From: JAPUEK01 sp963815355
Lineage (GTDB): Bacteria > Pseudomonadota > Alphaproteobacteria > Rhodobacterales > Rhodobacteraceae
Direction of reading: 5' to 3'
NCBI GenBank assembly: GCA_963815355.1
Contig: CAWFGJ010000013.1
Location: 744,001 to 808,000 of the forward strand
DNA length: 64,000 bases
In this document: positions 16,509-25,260 of the stretch, piece after piece
How the letters are laid out: each line of letters starts with the position of its first letter
How positions within the stretch are numbered: the first letter of the stretch is position 1
Notes under the pieces: generated by a model
What the model saw: the letters and a program-made list of their open reading frames with translations, nothing else
Databases searched by the model: none
Told to the model about the DNA's origin: nothing
Position numbers and translations under genes: made by a program

Positions 16509-17663
16509 ATGACCTTTCCCCAGCCTTGTGACCCTGTGCAACTGACGGCGGACCTGATCCGCTGCGCCTCTGTCACCCCGGCCGAAGCGGGGGCGCTGGT
16601 GCTGTTAGAGCGGATGCTGACCGGGGCGGGCTTTGCCTGTACGCGGGTGGATCGGGGCGGCGTCTCCAACCTTTACGCCCGCTGGGGGGCCAAGGGCGCC
16701 AACCGCGCCTTTGGGTTCAACGGCCACACCGATGTGGTCCCCGTGGGCGATCTGGCCGCATGGACCCATGACCCCTTTGGCGCAGAGGTGGTGGACGGAT
16801 GGATGTACGGGCGCGGGGCGACGGATATGAAATCGGCGGTCGCGGCCTTTGCGGCGGCGGCGGTGGATTTCGTGCAGGCCACGCCCCCCGACGGATCGGT
16901 CATTCTGGCCATCACCGGGGATGAGGAAGGCGACGCCGAGCATGGCACCGTGGCCTTGCTGGACTGGATGGCCACCGAGGGCGAACGGATGACCCACTGC
17001 CTTGTCGGTGAGCCGACCTGCCCCGATGTCATGGGCGAGATGATGAAGATCGGGCGGCGCGGCTCGATGACCTGCTGGTTCACCGCCCAAGGGGTGCAGG
17101 GCCATTCGGCCTATCCGCACCGCGCCAAAAACCCGATGAGCGCGCTGGTCCGCCTGCTGGCCCGGCTGGAGGCAGCGCCGCTTGACACGGGCACCGCGCA
17201 TTTTGATGCCTCTACCCTTGCCATCACCACGATTGATTGCGGCAACCCGGCCAATAACGTGATCCCGGCCAAAGGCACGGCCACGGTCAACATCCGCTTT
17301 AACGACAGCCACAGCGGCTCCAGCCTGAGCGAATGGCTGCGCGGTCATGCTGCCGCGGTGCAAGAGGAAACCGGGGTGGCGATCAGCTGCCGCATTCAGA
17401 TTTCGGGCGAAAGCTTTCTGACGCCGCCGGGGGCGTTCTCGGACCTGATCGCGCGGGCGGTTGCGGCGGAAACCGGTTTGGTGCCGGTGCCGTCTACCTC
17501 GGGCGGAACCTCGGACGCGCGCTTTGTGAAAAACCACTGCCCGGTGGTGGAATTCGGTCTGGTCGGCAAGACCATGCATCAGGTGGATGAGCGGGTCCCG
17601 GTGGATCAGATCGTGCAACTCAAGGCGATCTACACCCGCATTCTGACAGAGTATTTCGCATGA
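16509..17663 (+). CDS. dapE: Succinyl-diaminopimelate desuccinylase
   Basis: An M20-family di-zinc hydrolase that converts N-succinyl-LL-DAP to LL-DAP and succinate. The 384-residue protein contains FGFNGHTDVVPVG (metal His/Asp), AITGDEEGDAEHGT (catalytic and bridging Glu), the dimerisation-domain RRGSMTCWF segment, and the C-terminal VEFGLVGKTMHQVDE with a metal His. ATG 16509 opens with the typical PVQLTADLIRCASVTP. A 277-base gap upstream (16232-16508) holds its promoter, but I see no confident elements there. Its stop overlaps the next gene by four bases. Confidence 0.96.
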   Translation: MTFPQPCDPVQLTADLIRCASVTPAEAGALVLLERMLTGAGFACTRVDRGGVSNLYARWGAKGANRAFGFNGHTDVVPVGDLAAWTHDPFGAEVVDGWMYGRGATDMKSAVAAFAAAAVDFVQATPPDGSVILAITGDEEGDAEHGTVALLDWMATEGERMTHCLVGEPTCPDVMGEMMKIGRRGSMTCWFTAQGVQGHSAYPHRAKNPMSALVRLLARLEAAPLDTGTAHFDASTLAITTIDCGNPANNVIPAKGTATVNIRFNDSHSGSSLSEWLRGHAAAVQEETGVAISCRIQISGESFLTPPGAFSDLIARAVAAETGLVPVPSTSGGTSDARFVKNHCPVVEFGLVGKTMHQVDERVPVDQIVQLKAIYTRILTEYFA

Positions 17664-18079
17664 TCGACGTGGCCGTCACCACCGACATCGCCGCCTGCCG
17701 CGCTCTGCGCCGGGCGGTGTTCATCGAAGAGCAAGGCGTCGACGAGGCCATCGAGGTTGACGATCTGGACGGCGAGGCCATTCATATTCTGGCCCGCGTC
17801 GACGGGCAGCCGGTGGGATCGGCCCGGCTGCTTATCCACGGCGAGGTGGGCAAGATCGGCCGGGTTTGCGTGCTGGCGCAGGCGCGCGGCACCGGGCTTG
17901 GCGTGGCGCTGATGCGCGCCGCCGTGGCGCGGTTGCAGGCGGAACCGGGGGTGACCAAGGCCAAGCTGGGTGCGCAGACCCATGCGCTGGGGTTCTACGC
18001 GGCCTTGGGTTTTGCGCCCTACGGTCCGGTCTTTGAACAGGCCGGCATCGCGCACCAAGAAATGGTGCTGGCGCTGTAG
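17660..18079 (+). CDS. GNAT family N-acetyltransferase
   Basis: A 139-residue GNAT-fold protein of the ElaA-like group, beginning with an alpha1 region CRALRRAVFIEEQGVDE and carrying the acetyl-CoA loop RVCVLAQARGTGLGVALM (Q/RxxGxG/A). The C-terminus has LGAQTHALGFYAALGF, the usual beta-alpha ending. The substrate is unknown. The ATGA overlap with dapE implies translational coupling, but a direct link to DAP synthesis is not known. Confidence 0.9.
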   Translation: MIDVAVTTDIAACRALRRAVFIEEQGVDEAIEVDDLDGEAIHILARVDGQPVGSARLLIHGEVGKIGRVCVLAQARGTGLGVALMRAAVARLQAEPGVTKAKLGAQTHALGFYAALGFAPYGPVFEQAGIAHQEMVLAL

Positions 18080-18092
18080 CCGGGCGGGGCCG

Positions 18093-18914
18093 TTAGCGCC
18101 CCGCGCTCCAACTGGCCGAAACGCGTTTGGAGGTAAAGCGTTCCCCCATCAGCCCGATCACGAACAGCACCACCGTCACCACAACCGGGTAGGTGGTATT
18201 GCTGTAATGCGGGTTGTAGTTCAGGAACATAAAGCCGCGCGTCTGGTCGATGGTGTGAAACAACGGGTTCCACATGAACAGCGCCAGAATGTGGGTGGGG
18301 GTCGCATTGGCCACCAGCATCTTGCCGGAAAACACCATGTTGATGCGCGAATAGGTGGTGGTCGCGATTTTGAAGAAATCGGGCGCCCAAGGCGTGACCG
18401 CCTTGAAGATCAGCCCGATGGCCACGCCCGCAAGCCAGGACAGCAGGAACATCGCGATCACGCCCAAAGGCTCGTCGATGTAGACCGGGGTCCACAGCAC
18501 GTGATAGCCGAACAGGATCACCGCCGCCGACAGGCTTTGCAGATACAGTGCCGACAGCGCCGCCGAGGAAATCGACACGATGGTGTTCATCGGCGAATGT
18601 TTCATCATCGGCGAGGTTGGCCCATCGGCGCCGGCCACCGCCCCGATGGCGCGGGTATGGGTCATAAAGCTGAAAATGCCGGACATGATATAAAGGATGT
18701 AGTCACCCCGGATCGCGGTGCTGCGCCCGCCCAGCAGGCTCATCATCAGGATCATCACGCCGATGCCGAGCAGCGACTGCACGATGCTGGTCAAAAGCCC
18801 GATCATCGCGTTGCCGTGCGACTTGCGCACATGGCGGACAGCGGCGTGAAAGATAAGTTCCAGCATCGCAAACCCGCTGCGGGCCGTGGTGCGTCGCGAG
18901 TCGCTCCGAAACAT
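18093..18914 (-). CDS. ABC-2 polysaccharide export permease (KpsM-like)
   Basis: A 273-residue inner-membrane permease with six predicted helices, reading AVRHVRKSHGNAMIGLLTSI before helix 1 and ending with NYNPHYSNTTYPVVVTV before the last helix, typical of capsule export permeases of the KpsM/BexB type. ATG 18914 has GAGGT 8 bases upstream; an ATG at 18977 is weaker. The cognate KpsT-type ATPase is not in this window. It is divergent (129 bases) from cysQ-kdsB and the glycosyltransferase run, which would make the glycan it exports. Confidence 0.85.
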   Translation of the reverse strand: MFRSDSRRTTARSGFAMLELIFHAAVRHVRKSHGNAMIGLLTSIVQSLLGIGVMILMMSLLGGRSTAIRGDYILYIMSGIFSFMTHTRAIGAVAGADGPTSPMMKHSPMNTIVSISSAALSALYLQSLSAAVILFGYHVLWTPVYIDEPLGVIAMFLLSWLAGVAIGLIFKAVTPWAPDFFKIATTTYSRINMVFSGKMLVANATPTHILALFMWNPLFHTIDQTRGFMFLNYNPHYSNTTYPVVVTVVLFVIGLMGERFTSKRVSASWSAGR

Positions 18915-19043
18915 CTGCACTACCTCATGTGGGTCAGCGACCCTATTACGCGGGAAATCTTGCTGTTCCCTTTCCAAGCGATGATAAAGAGATTTCAGGA
19001 TTAATCAACGTTTTGGGTTGTCATGGCCCTGACAGGAGCGCGC

Positions 19044-19838
19044 ATGGACTTTGACCGACTGATTCCCGTTATCCGCAAGTTGGCGCTTGAGGCGGGTGAC
19101 CGCATCATGGAGGTCTACAATGGCCCGGATTTCGAGGTGAAATCAAAGTCGGATGCCAGCCCGGTGACCGAGGCGGATGAGGCCGCCGATGTGCTGATAT
19201 CGGCCGGGTTGCGGGCGGCCTTCCCCGAGGTGGTGCTCATCACCGAAGAGCAGGCCGACAGCCATGCGCTGCGTGCGCAGACCTTCCTGATCGTGGACCC
19301 GCTGGATGGCACCAAAGAGTTCGTGCAGCGGCGCGGCGATTTCACGGTGAACATCGCTTATGTGGAAAACGGTGTGCCTGTGCGCGGGGTCGTCTATGCG
19401 CCCGCCAAAGGGCGGCTGTTCTACACGCTCGCCGATGGCACAACGGTTGAGGAAGCCGGGCCCTTTGCCAAGGACGTCGCGGGCGCACTGACGCCGCTTG
19501 CGGTCTCGCAACCGGACAATGCGGCGCTTATGGTTGTGGCGTCCAAAAGCCACCGCGACGCGGCGACGGATGCCTATATCGGCAAGTATGCGGTCAAAGA
19601 CATGACCTCGGCGGGCTCCAGCCTGAAGTTCTGCCTTGTCGCCACGGGCGAGGCCGATCTTTACCCGCGACTTGGTCGCACGATGGAATGGGACACCGCC
19701 GCTGGCGATGCGGTCTTGCGCGGCGCAGGCGGCAAGATGGTGCGGTTTGACGACCGTACACCGCTGGCCTACGGCAAGGCGGGCTGGGACAACCCGTTCT
19801 TCATCGCCTACGCCCCCGGCGTGCACCTGAAAGGATGA
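19044..19838 (+). CDS. cysQ: 3'(2'),5'-bisphosphate nucleotidase CysQ
   Basis: Hydrolyses 3'-phosphoadenosine 5'-phosphate (PAP) to AMP, clearing the by-product of PAPS-dependent sulfation. The 264-residue protein has the inositol-phosphatase-fold motifs: KSDASPVTEADEAAD, ITEEQAD (metal Glu), DPLDGTKEF and WDTAAGDAVLRGAGG. ATG 19044 is chosen because AGGAG lies 7 bases upstream; ATG 19023 adds seven residues. It overlaps kdsB by four bases and opens a run of glycan genes ending in a sulfotransferase, so PAP removal may serve glycan sulfation here. Confidence 0.94.
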   Translation: MDFDRLIPVIRKLALEAGDRIMEVYNGPDFEVKSKSDASPVTEADEAADVLISAGLRAAFPEVVLITEEQADSHALRAQTFLIVDPLDGTKEFVQRRGDFTVNIAYVENGVPVRGVVYAPAKGRLFYTLADGTTVEEAGPFAKDVAGALTPLAVSQPDNAALMVVASKSHRDAATDAYIGKYAVKDMTSAGSSLKFCLVATGEADLYPRLGRTMEWDTAAGDAVLRGAGGKMVRFDDRTPLAYGKAGWDNPFFIAYAPGVHLKG

Positions 19839-20623
19839 GCGTCCTTCTGGCCATCCCGGCGCGCTATGCCTCTAGCCGCTACCCCGGCAAGCCTTTGGTC
19901 AAACTGACCGGGCCAGACGGCACCAAGACCCTGATTCGGCGGTCTTGGGAGGCGGCGATGGCGGTGCGTGGCGTGGACCGGGTGGTGGTGGCCACGGACG
20001 ACGCCCGCATAGGCGAGCACGCGCAGGGTTTTGGGGCCGAGGTGGTGATGACCTCGTCCACCTGCCAGAACGGAACGGAGCGCTGCGCCGAAGTCGCGGG
20101 CCTGCTGGCGGGCTTTGATGTCGTGGTCAACCTGCAAGGCGACGCCCCCCTGACCCCGCCGTGGTTTGTTGAGCGTCTGATTGAAGGTTTGCGCGCCGAT
20201 CCGGGGGCCGATCTGGCCACCCCGGTGCTGCGCTGTGATGGGCGGGCCTTGGCGGGTTTGCTGGCAGACAGGCGCGCGGGCCGTGTCGGTGGTACGACAG
20301 CGGTGTTTGGTGCAGGCGGGCAGGGGCTCTATTTCTCCAAGGAAGTGATCCCGTTTTGCGCCCAGCACTTTGACGCCGACGCACTGACCCCGGTTTTCCA
20401 TCACGTCGGCGTCTATGCCTACCGCCCCGAGGCGCTGCGCGCCTATCCAAGCTGGCCCATCGGCCCGTTGGAGCGGTTGGAGGGGTTGGAGCAGTTGCGT
20501 TTTGTGGAAAACGGCAAGTCGGTGCTGTGCGTCGAAGTGCAGGCACAGGGCCGCGCGTTTTGGGAACTGAACAACCCGTCCGATGTGGCGGTGATCGAAT
20601 CCATGATGGCGGAGATGGGGTGA
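19835..20623 (+). CDS. kdsB: 3-deoxy-manno-octulosonate cytidylyltransferase
   Basis: Activates Kdo as CMP-Kdo for lipopolysaccharide core or for the Kdo linker of group 2 capsules. The 262-residue protein opens MSVLLAIPARYASSRYPGKP, the nucleotide-binding signature, and contains VVVATDDARI, NLQGDAPL and the PIGPLERLEGLEQLRF segment. It overlaps cysQ (ATGA) and the following GT2 gene (GTGA). The sequence between 110 and 170 is more divergent than in housekeeping KdsB, so this may be the capsule-type (KpsU-like) copy, but a genome check is needed to see whether a second copy exists. Confidence 0.93.
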   Translation: MSVLLAIPARYASSRYPGKPLVKLTGPDGTKTLIRRSWEAAMAVRGVDRVVVATDDARIGEHAQGFGAEVVMTSSTCQNGTERCAEVAGLLAGFDVVVNLQGDAPLTPPWFVERLIEGLRADPGADLATPVLRCDGRALAGLLADRRAGRVGGTTAVFGAGGQGLYFSKEVIPFCAQHFDADALTPVFHHVGVYAYRPEALRAYPSWPIGPLERLEGLEQLRFVENGKSVLCVEVQAQGRAFWELNNPSDVAVIESMMAEMG

Positions 20624-21894
20624 ACCAGACCAACGCCAGCGCCAGCAACAGCGAAGACCCCGCCAGCGTGATCAGCGGCGATGTGATCAGCGTCAGCGTG
20701 ATCATCGTCAGCCGCCACCGGGCGGCGCTGCTGCCACGCTGTCTGGCCAGTCTGGCCCAGCAGGATCACCCCGCGCTGGAACTGATTGTCGTGGCCGACC
20801 CCCAAGGCATCGCGGCGGCAGAGGCAACGGGGCTGGCAGCCAAACGGCTGGCCTTTGATCAGGCCAATATCTCGGCGGCCCGCAACAAGGGGCTGTCGCT
20901 GGCGGCAGGCGCGGTCGTGGCCTTTATCGACGATGACGCCGTGGCCGAACCGACGTGGCTGTCGCGGCTGTCGGCGCCCTTTGCCGACCCGGATGTCGTC
21001 GCCGCTACCGGGTTCGTGCGCGGCCGCAACGGGATTTCCTATCAATGGCGGGCGAGCGAAGTCGACAGCCACGCCCAAGACCACCCCTTGCCGGATATCG
21101 GCGCAACCTACAGCGGCACCGAAGAGCGGGCGGTGAAGACCCAAGGCACCAACTGCGCCTTTCGCAGCACTGCCCTGCGGCAGGTCGGTGGCTTTGACCC
21201 GGCCTATCGGTTCTTTCTGGACGAGGCCGATGTGAACCTGCGGCTGGCCCCCTTGGGCAAGACGGCGGTGGTTCCGGGCGCGGAGGTGGTGCACGGCTAC
21301 GCGGCCTCGGCCCGGCGGCGGACAGACAGGGTGCCGCTGTCCTTGCACGAAATCGCGGCCAGCACGGCGGTCTTTCTGCGCCGCCACGCGGGCCCGGCGC
21401 ATCTGGAGCGCGGCTGGCTTCGGCTACAGGGTGAACAGGCCGCGCGGGTTGCGGGCCTCCTTGCCGGCAAACGCATCGACGCGGCGGCGCAAGCCACGCT
21501 GATGACCAGCTTGGCGATGGGCTGGGCCGAGGGCCTCGCCCGCCCCTTGCCGACACTTTTGGCAATGCCCGACAGCGCCGCGCCGTTCCAGCCGTTGGCG
21601 GGCACCGGGCCAAGACCGGGGCGGATCTTCGCCGGGCGGCTTTGGCAAAGACGACGCCTGATGGCCAAGGCGGCGGCCTTTGTCGTAGAAGGGGGAGTAG
21701 CGACCGTCCTGTGCTTTTCCCTAACACCCCGCGCCCATCGGGTCAGCTTTGGCGCGGACGGGGTCTGGCTTCAGGAAGGCGGGGTCTTTGGCCGCAGCCA
21801 GCGGGCCGGGCCGCGTCTGCGCTTTGCCCGATTTGCGACGCGCGTGGCCGAGGAAATCGCCCGGATAGCCGATTGCCGACCCACTGCAGACTGA
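20620..21894 (+). CDS. Family 2 glycosyltransferase (GT-A)
   Basis: A 424-residue cytoplasmic glycosyltransferase. The GT2 domain covers about residues 22-245: VSVIIVSRHRAALLPRCLAS, a DDD nucleotide-metal motif in AFIDDDAVAEP, and FFLDEADVNLRL with the catalytic acidic residues. The remaining 170 residues are helical and not recognised. A GTG at 20620 overlapping the kdsB stop is the likely start; the frame extends further upstream inside kdsB. The N-terminus has a short Ser/Asn/Asp-rich lead. Donor and acceptor unknown. Confidence 0.85.
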   Translation: MNQTNASASNSEDPASVISGDVISVSVIIVSRHRAALLPRCLASLAQQDHPALELIVVADPQGIAAAEATGLAAKRLAFDQANISAARNKGLSLAAGAVVAFIDDDAVAEPTWLSRLSAPFADPDVVAATGFVRGRNGISYQWRASEVDSHAQDHPLPDIGATYSGTEERAVKTQGTNCAFRSTALRQVGGFDPAYRFFLDEADVNLRLAPLGKTAVVPGAEVVHGYAASARRRTDRVPLSLHEIAASTAVFLRRHAGPAHLERGWLRLQGEQAARVAGLLAGKRIDAAAQATLMTSLAMGWAEGLARPLPTLLAMPDSAAPFQPLAGTGPRPGRIFAGRLWQRRRLMAKAAAFVVEGGVATVLCFSLTPRAHRVSFGADGVWLQEGGVFGRSQRAGPRLRFARFATRVAEEIARIADCRPTAD

Positions 21895-22079
21895 AACCGA
21901 GCAAAGCGGCGCGGGGAAAATTATTTGCAACCTCCCCGCGAAAATTAACTCGCCTTAAGGTAGATTTCTCAACTGGGACACTGCGCTGACAAAGTTTGGA
22001 CAGAATATTCTATCAATTGTTTCCATATAAAGTGTAACCTAGCTCAAAAAGAATGATTGAGCAGATGTGGAGTGGGGCG

Positions 22080-22973
22080 ATGAAAGTCAAGAAAGTCACT
22101 AAGGCAGTTTTTCCGGTCGCTGGCCTTGGAACGCGGTTTCTTCCCGCGACCAAATCGATCCCGAAAGAGATCATGACGCTGGTGGATCGCCCCTTGATCC
22201 AATACGCGATCGATGAGGCGCGCGCCGCCGGCATCAAGGAATTCATCTTCGTCACCTCGCGCGGGAAATCGGCGCTTGAGGATTACTTTGATCATTCGCC
22301 AGAGCTGGAAAACACGCTGAAGCGCGCTGGCAAAACCGAGCTTCTGGAGATTCTGCGCGACACGAACATGGACAGCGGCGCCATCGCCTATCTGCGCCAG
22401 AACCGCCCGCAAGGTCTGGGCCATGCCGTCTGGTGCGCCCGTCGTCTGATCGGGAATGAACCCTTTGCCGTCTTGCTGCCCGATGACGTGATCGCGGCGG
22501 AAAAGCCCTGCTTGCAGCAGATGATCGAAGCCTATGAGCAAACCGGCGGCAACATGGTTGCAGCGATGGAAGTGGCCCCGTCGCGGACCTCCAGCTACGG
22601 GGTTCTGGATGTCGGCGAAGACATGGGATCCATCGTGCGGGCCAAGGGCATGGTCGAAAAGCCCAAGGCCGGAGAGGCACCGTCGAACCTTGCCGTCATC
22701 GGTCGCTACATCCTGTCGCCCAAGATCCTGACCAACCTGAACCAGATGAAACAAGGTGCGGGCGGCGAGATCCAGTTGACCGACGCCATCGCCGAAGAGG
22801 CCGCAAGCGGTCAGGTCTTTGGCTACCGCTTCCGCGGTCAGCGGTATGATTGCGGCTCCAAGGCGGGGTTCTTGCAGGCGACGGTGGCCTTTGCCCTTGC
22901 GCGGCCGGATCTGAGCGAAGAGTTCGGTGCCTATCTGAACGACATGCACGCTTTGCAAAAAGCGGCGCAGTAA
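22080..22973 (+). CDS. galU: UTP--glucose-1-phosphate uridylyltransferase
   Basis: Makes UDP-glucose for glycan synthesis. The 297-residue protein has the signature KAVFPVAGLGTRFLPATKSI, the conserved KEIMTLVDRPLIQYAIDEA, FVTSRGKSALEDYFD and LPDDVI. ATG 22080 follows GGAG; an upstream ATG at 22053 is out of pattern. A 185-base AT-richer gap separates it from the preceding GT2 gene and probably holds its own promoter. The next glycosyltransferase starts three bases after its stop. Confidence 0.96.
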   Translation: MKVKKVTKAVFPVAGLGTRFLPATKSIPKEIMTLVDRPLIQYAIDEARAAGIKEFIFVTSRGKSALEDYFDHSPELENTLKRAGKTELLEILRDTNMDSGAIAYLRQNRPQGLGHAVWCARRLIGNEPFAVLLPDDVIAAEKPCLQQMIEAYEQTGGNMVAAMEVAPSRTSSYGVLDVGEDMGSIVRAKGMVEKPKAGEAPSNLAVIGRYILSPKILTNLNQMKQGAGGEIQLTDAIAEEAASGQVFGYRFRGQRYDCGSKAGFLQATVAFALARPDLSEEFGAYLNDMHALQKAAQ

Positions 22974-22976
22974 GCA

Positions 22977-24173
22977 GTGGCGCGCACGCGGCTTTTGGAC
23001 CTGACGCGGCTTATGTCGCGGCAGGGCCTGGGGCCGATGACGGGGATCGACCGTGTTGAGGCGGCCTATCTGCGACAACTCGTTAAGGGTGAAGACCCGG
23101 TATTTGGCCTGCTGCGTTCTGCGGCGGGCTATTTGCTTTTGGGCCGGGCGGGGATGACGGGTTTCTTGCGGCTGGTCGAGGGGGGGGGCCTGCCCCGCGC
23201 CGACCTTTTGTCACGGGTGACCAACCGCGATCCGCTGCGCGCGCGGGCCGAAACGGCGGTGCGGCGCCTTGCCATGGCGCGATGCCCCCGGCCCTTGCTG
23301 GGGCGGATGCTGCGGCGGCATTTGCACGGTGAGATCAGCTATCTGAACACGGGGCACAGCAACCTGTCCGTGCTGCCCCTGCTGGCCAAGGTGCCGGGCT
23401 TGGCACGGGTGGTGCTGTTGCACGACACGATCCCGCTGGATTACCCGCAGTTTGCGCGCCCCGACACGGTTGCGCCATTCCGCGCCAAGCTGGCGCTGAT
23501 CGCGCACGGGGCCGATCTGGTGATCCATACCACCCAAGACGCCCGCGCGCGGTCCGAGGCGCAGATGGCGCTGCTGGGCCGGGTGCCTGCGGGGGTCGTG
23601 GCCAATCTGGGGGTGGACCTTGGCACGCCGGGTGCTGTGCCGCCCGGACTGACCGACGGACGCCCCTATTTCGTGACCCTTGGCACCATAGAGCCGCGCA
23701 AGAACCACGCGCTGCTGCTGGATGTCTGGCAGGCGCTGGCCGATCGAGGCGCTCCGGTGCCGCTTTTGCTGATCCTTGGTCGGCGGGGCTGGAACAATGC
23801 CGCCGTCTTTGCCCGACTGGACGCCCTGCCCAAAGACGGCCCGGTGCGAGAGGTGGCGGGGCTAAACGACGCGGCCGTTGCGGGGCTGTTGCAAGGGGCG
23901 GCGGGTTTCTTGTTCCCCAGCTTTGCCGAGGGTTTCGGCCTGCCGCCGCTGGAAGCCGCTGCTTTGGGCTGCCCGGTGATTGCAAGCAACCTGAATGTCA
24001 CGCGTGAACTCCTTGGTGACTACGCAGTTTACCTTGACGTCTCAGACAGTTATTCTTGGATGGAAACAATCGTTGCGCTGGAAAAGGGGCAGAACCAGTC
24101 TGGCAGGCAAGACAATCGCAAAGCGCCGCCGACGTGGGAGGCGCATTTCAAGACCGTCTTAAACCTTGCGTGA
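22977..24173 (+). CDS. Family 4-type glycosyltransferase (GT-B)
   Basis: A 398-residue GT-B enzyme. The C-terminal half has VTLGTIEPRKNHALLLDVW and the EX7E motif in FPSFAEGFGLPPLEAAALG, which bind the nucleotide sugar. The N-terminal half begins TRLLDLTRLMSRQGLGPMTG, a pattern shared by Rhodobacterales exopolysaccharide glycosyltransferases. Start is GTG 22977, three bases after galU. A run of nine G (23180-23188) lies in frame and encodes Gly-Gly-Gly; a change of one base there would truncate the protein. Confidence 0.88.
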   Translation: MARTRLLDLTRLMSRQGLGPMTGIDRVEAAYLRQLVKGEDPVFGLLRSAAGYLLLGRAGMTGFLRLVEGGGLPRADLLSRVTNRDPLRARAETAVRRLAMARCPRPLLGRMLRRHLHGEISYLNTGHSNLSVLPLLAKVPGLARVVLLHDTIPLDYPQFARPDTVAPFRAKLALIAHGADLVIHTTQDARARSEAQMALLGRVPAGVVANLGVDLGTPGAVPPGLTDGRPYFVTLGTIEPRKNHALLLDVWQALADRGAPVPLLLILGRRGWNNAAVFARLDALPKDGPVREVAGLNDAAVAGLLQGAAGFLFPSFAEGFGLPPLEAAALGCPVIASNLNVTRELLGDYAVYLDVSDSYSWMETIVALEKGQNQSGRQDNRKAPPTWEAHFKTVLNLA

Positions 24174-24203
24174 CAGACTGCCCCAAAGACGGCGCGATCA
24201 GGG

Positions 24204-25230
24204 GTGGAAGTTCAGGGTTTGAGCCTTTTTTCTCGATATATGCTAAGGCTGGCCCGCAAACGGTGGCGCATCCGCGCTTTCCGTAAACGCCGCGAATTGC
24301 GCCCGGTGGTGGACCGGACCCACACCATCTCTGCCGATGAGATTCTGGTCTTTTCCACCCTGCGCAACGAACGGGTGCGGCTGCCCTATTTCCTGCGCTA
24401 TTACCGCGACCTTGGGGTCACCCATTTCCTGATCGTCGACAACGACAGCGACGACGGATCGCGCGAATATCTGGCCGAACAGCCGGACGTGTCGCTATGG
24501 ACCACGCCCGCCAGCTATAAGCGGTCGCGCTTTGGGGTGGATTGGCTGAACTGGCTGCAAATGAAATACGCCCATGGCCATTGGTGCCTTGTGGTCGATC
24601 CGGACGAATTCTTTGTCTATCCGTTCTGCGACACCCGGCCCCTGCGGGCACTGACCGATTGGCTGGATGCGTCTTCTATCAAGTCCTTTTCGGCAATGCT
24701 GCTGGACATGTATCCCAAAGGACCCTTCGACGCGCAAACCTATCACGAGGGGCAGGACCCGTTTGAGGTGGCCCCGTGGTTTGACAGCGGCAACTACACC
24801 ATCACGCGCAATTCGAAATACGGAAACCTGTGGATTCAGGGCGGGCCACGCGCGCGCATGTTCTTTCCCGACCTGCCTGAGCGTGCGCCCGCGCTGAACA
24901 AGATACCGCTGGTCAAATGGGACCGCGACTATGCCTATGTCAGCTCGACCCACATGCTGCTGCCGCGCGGGCTGAATCAGGTTTATGACGAATGGGGGGG
25001 CGAAAAGGCCTCTGGCGTGTCTGCTGCACGCGAAGTTCCTCGACACCTTCGCGCGCAAGGCCGAAGAAGAGATGGAGCGCAAGCAGCACTACGCCAACAG
25101 CCACGAATACCGGGCCTATCGCATGGCGATTTCGAAAGAGCCCGACCTGTGGTGCAAGTGGAGCGAGAAATACATCAACTGGCGTCAGCTGGAGATTCTG
25201 GGGCTGATGTCCAAGGGCAACTGGGCATGA
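24204..25230 (+). CDS. Family 2-like glycosyltransferase, frameshifted at a G7 run
   Basis: The first 265 codons encode a GT2-type domain (DUF23/Glyco_tranf_2_4 group): ILVFSTLRNERVRLPYFLRY, then FLIVDNDSDDGS and the metal motif VVDPDEFFVY. At the G7 run 24994-25000 the frame breaks: the original frame runs on to 25247 with low-complexity Arg/Gln sequence, while the +1 frame continues with CLLHAKFLDTFARKAEEEME and ends at 25230 with a credible WRQLEILGLMSKGNW tail. One G fewer restores a 341-residue protein. This is either a consensus error or a switchable/damaged gene. The start (GTG 24204 or ATG 24240) is uncertain. Confidence 0.75.
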
Positions 25231-25260
25231 GGGGCAACGGGGCATGAGGGGGCGGCACGG

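Noticed and set aside
25001..25247. The Arg/Gln-rich tail of the original GT2 frame as a real C-terminus
   Set aside because: Low-complexity composition after the G7 run, while the alternative frame has ordinary coding sequence and a credible end.
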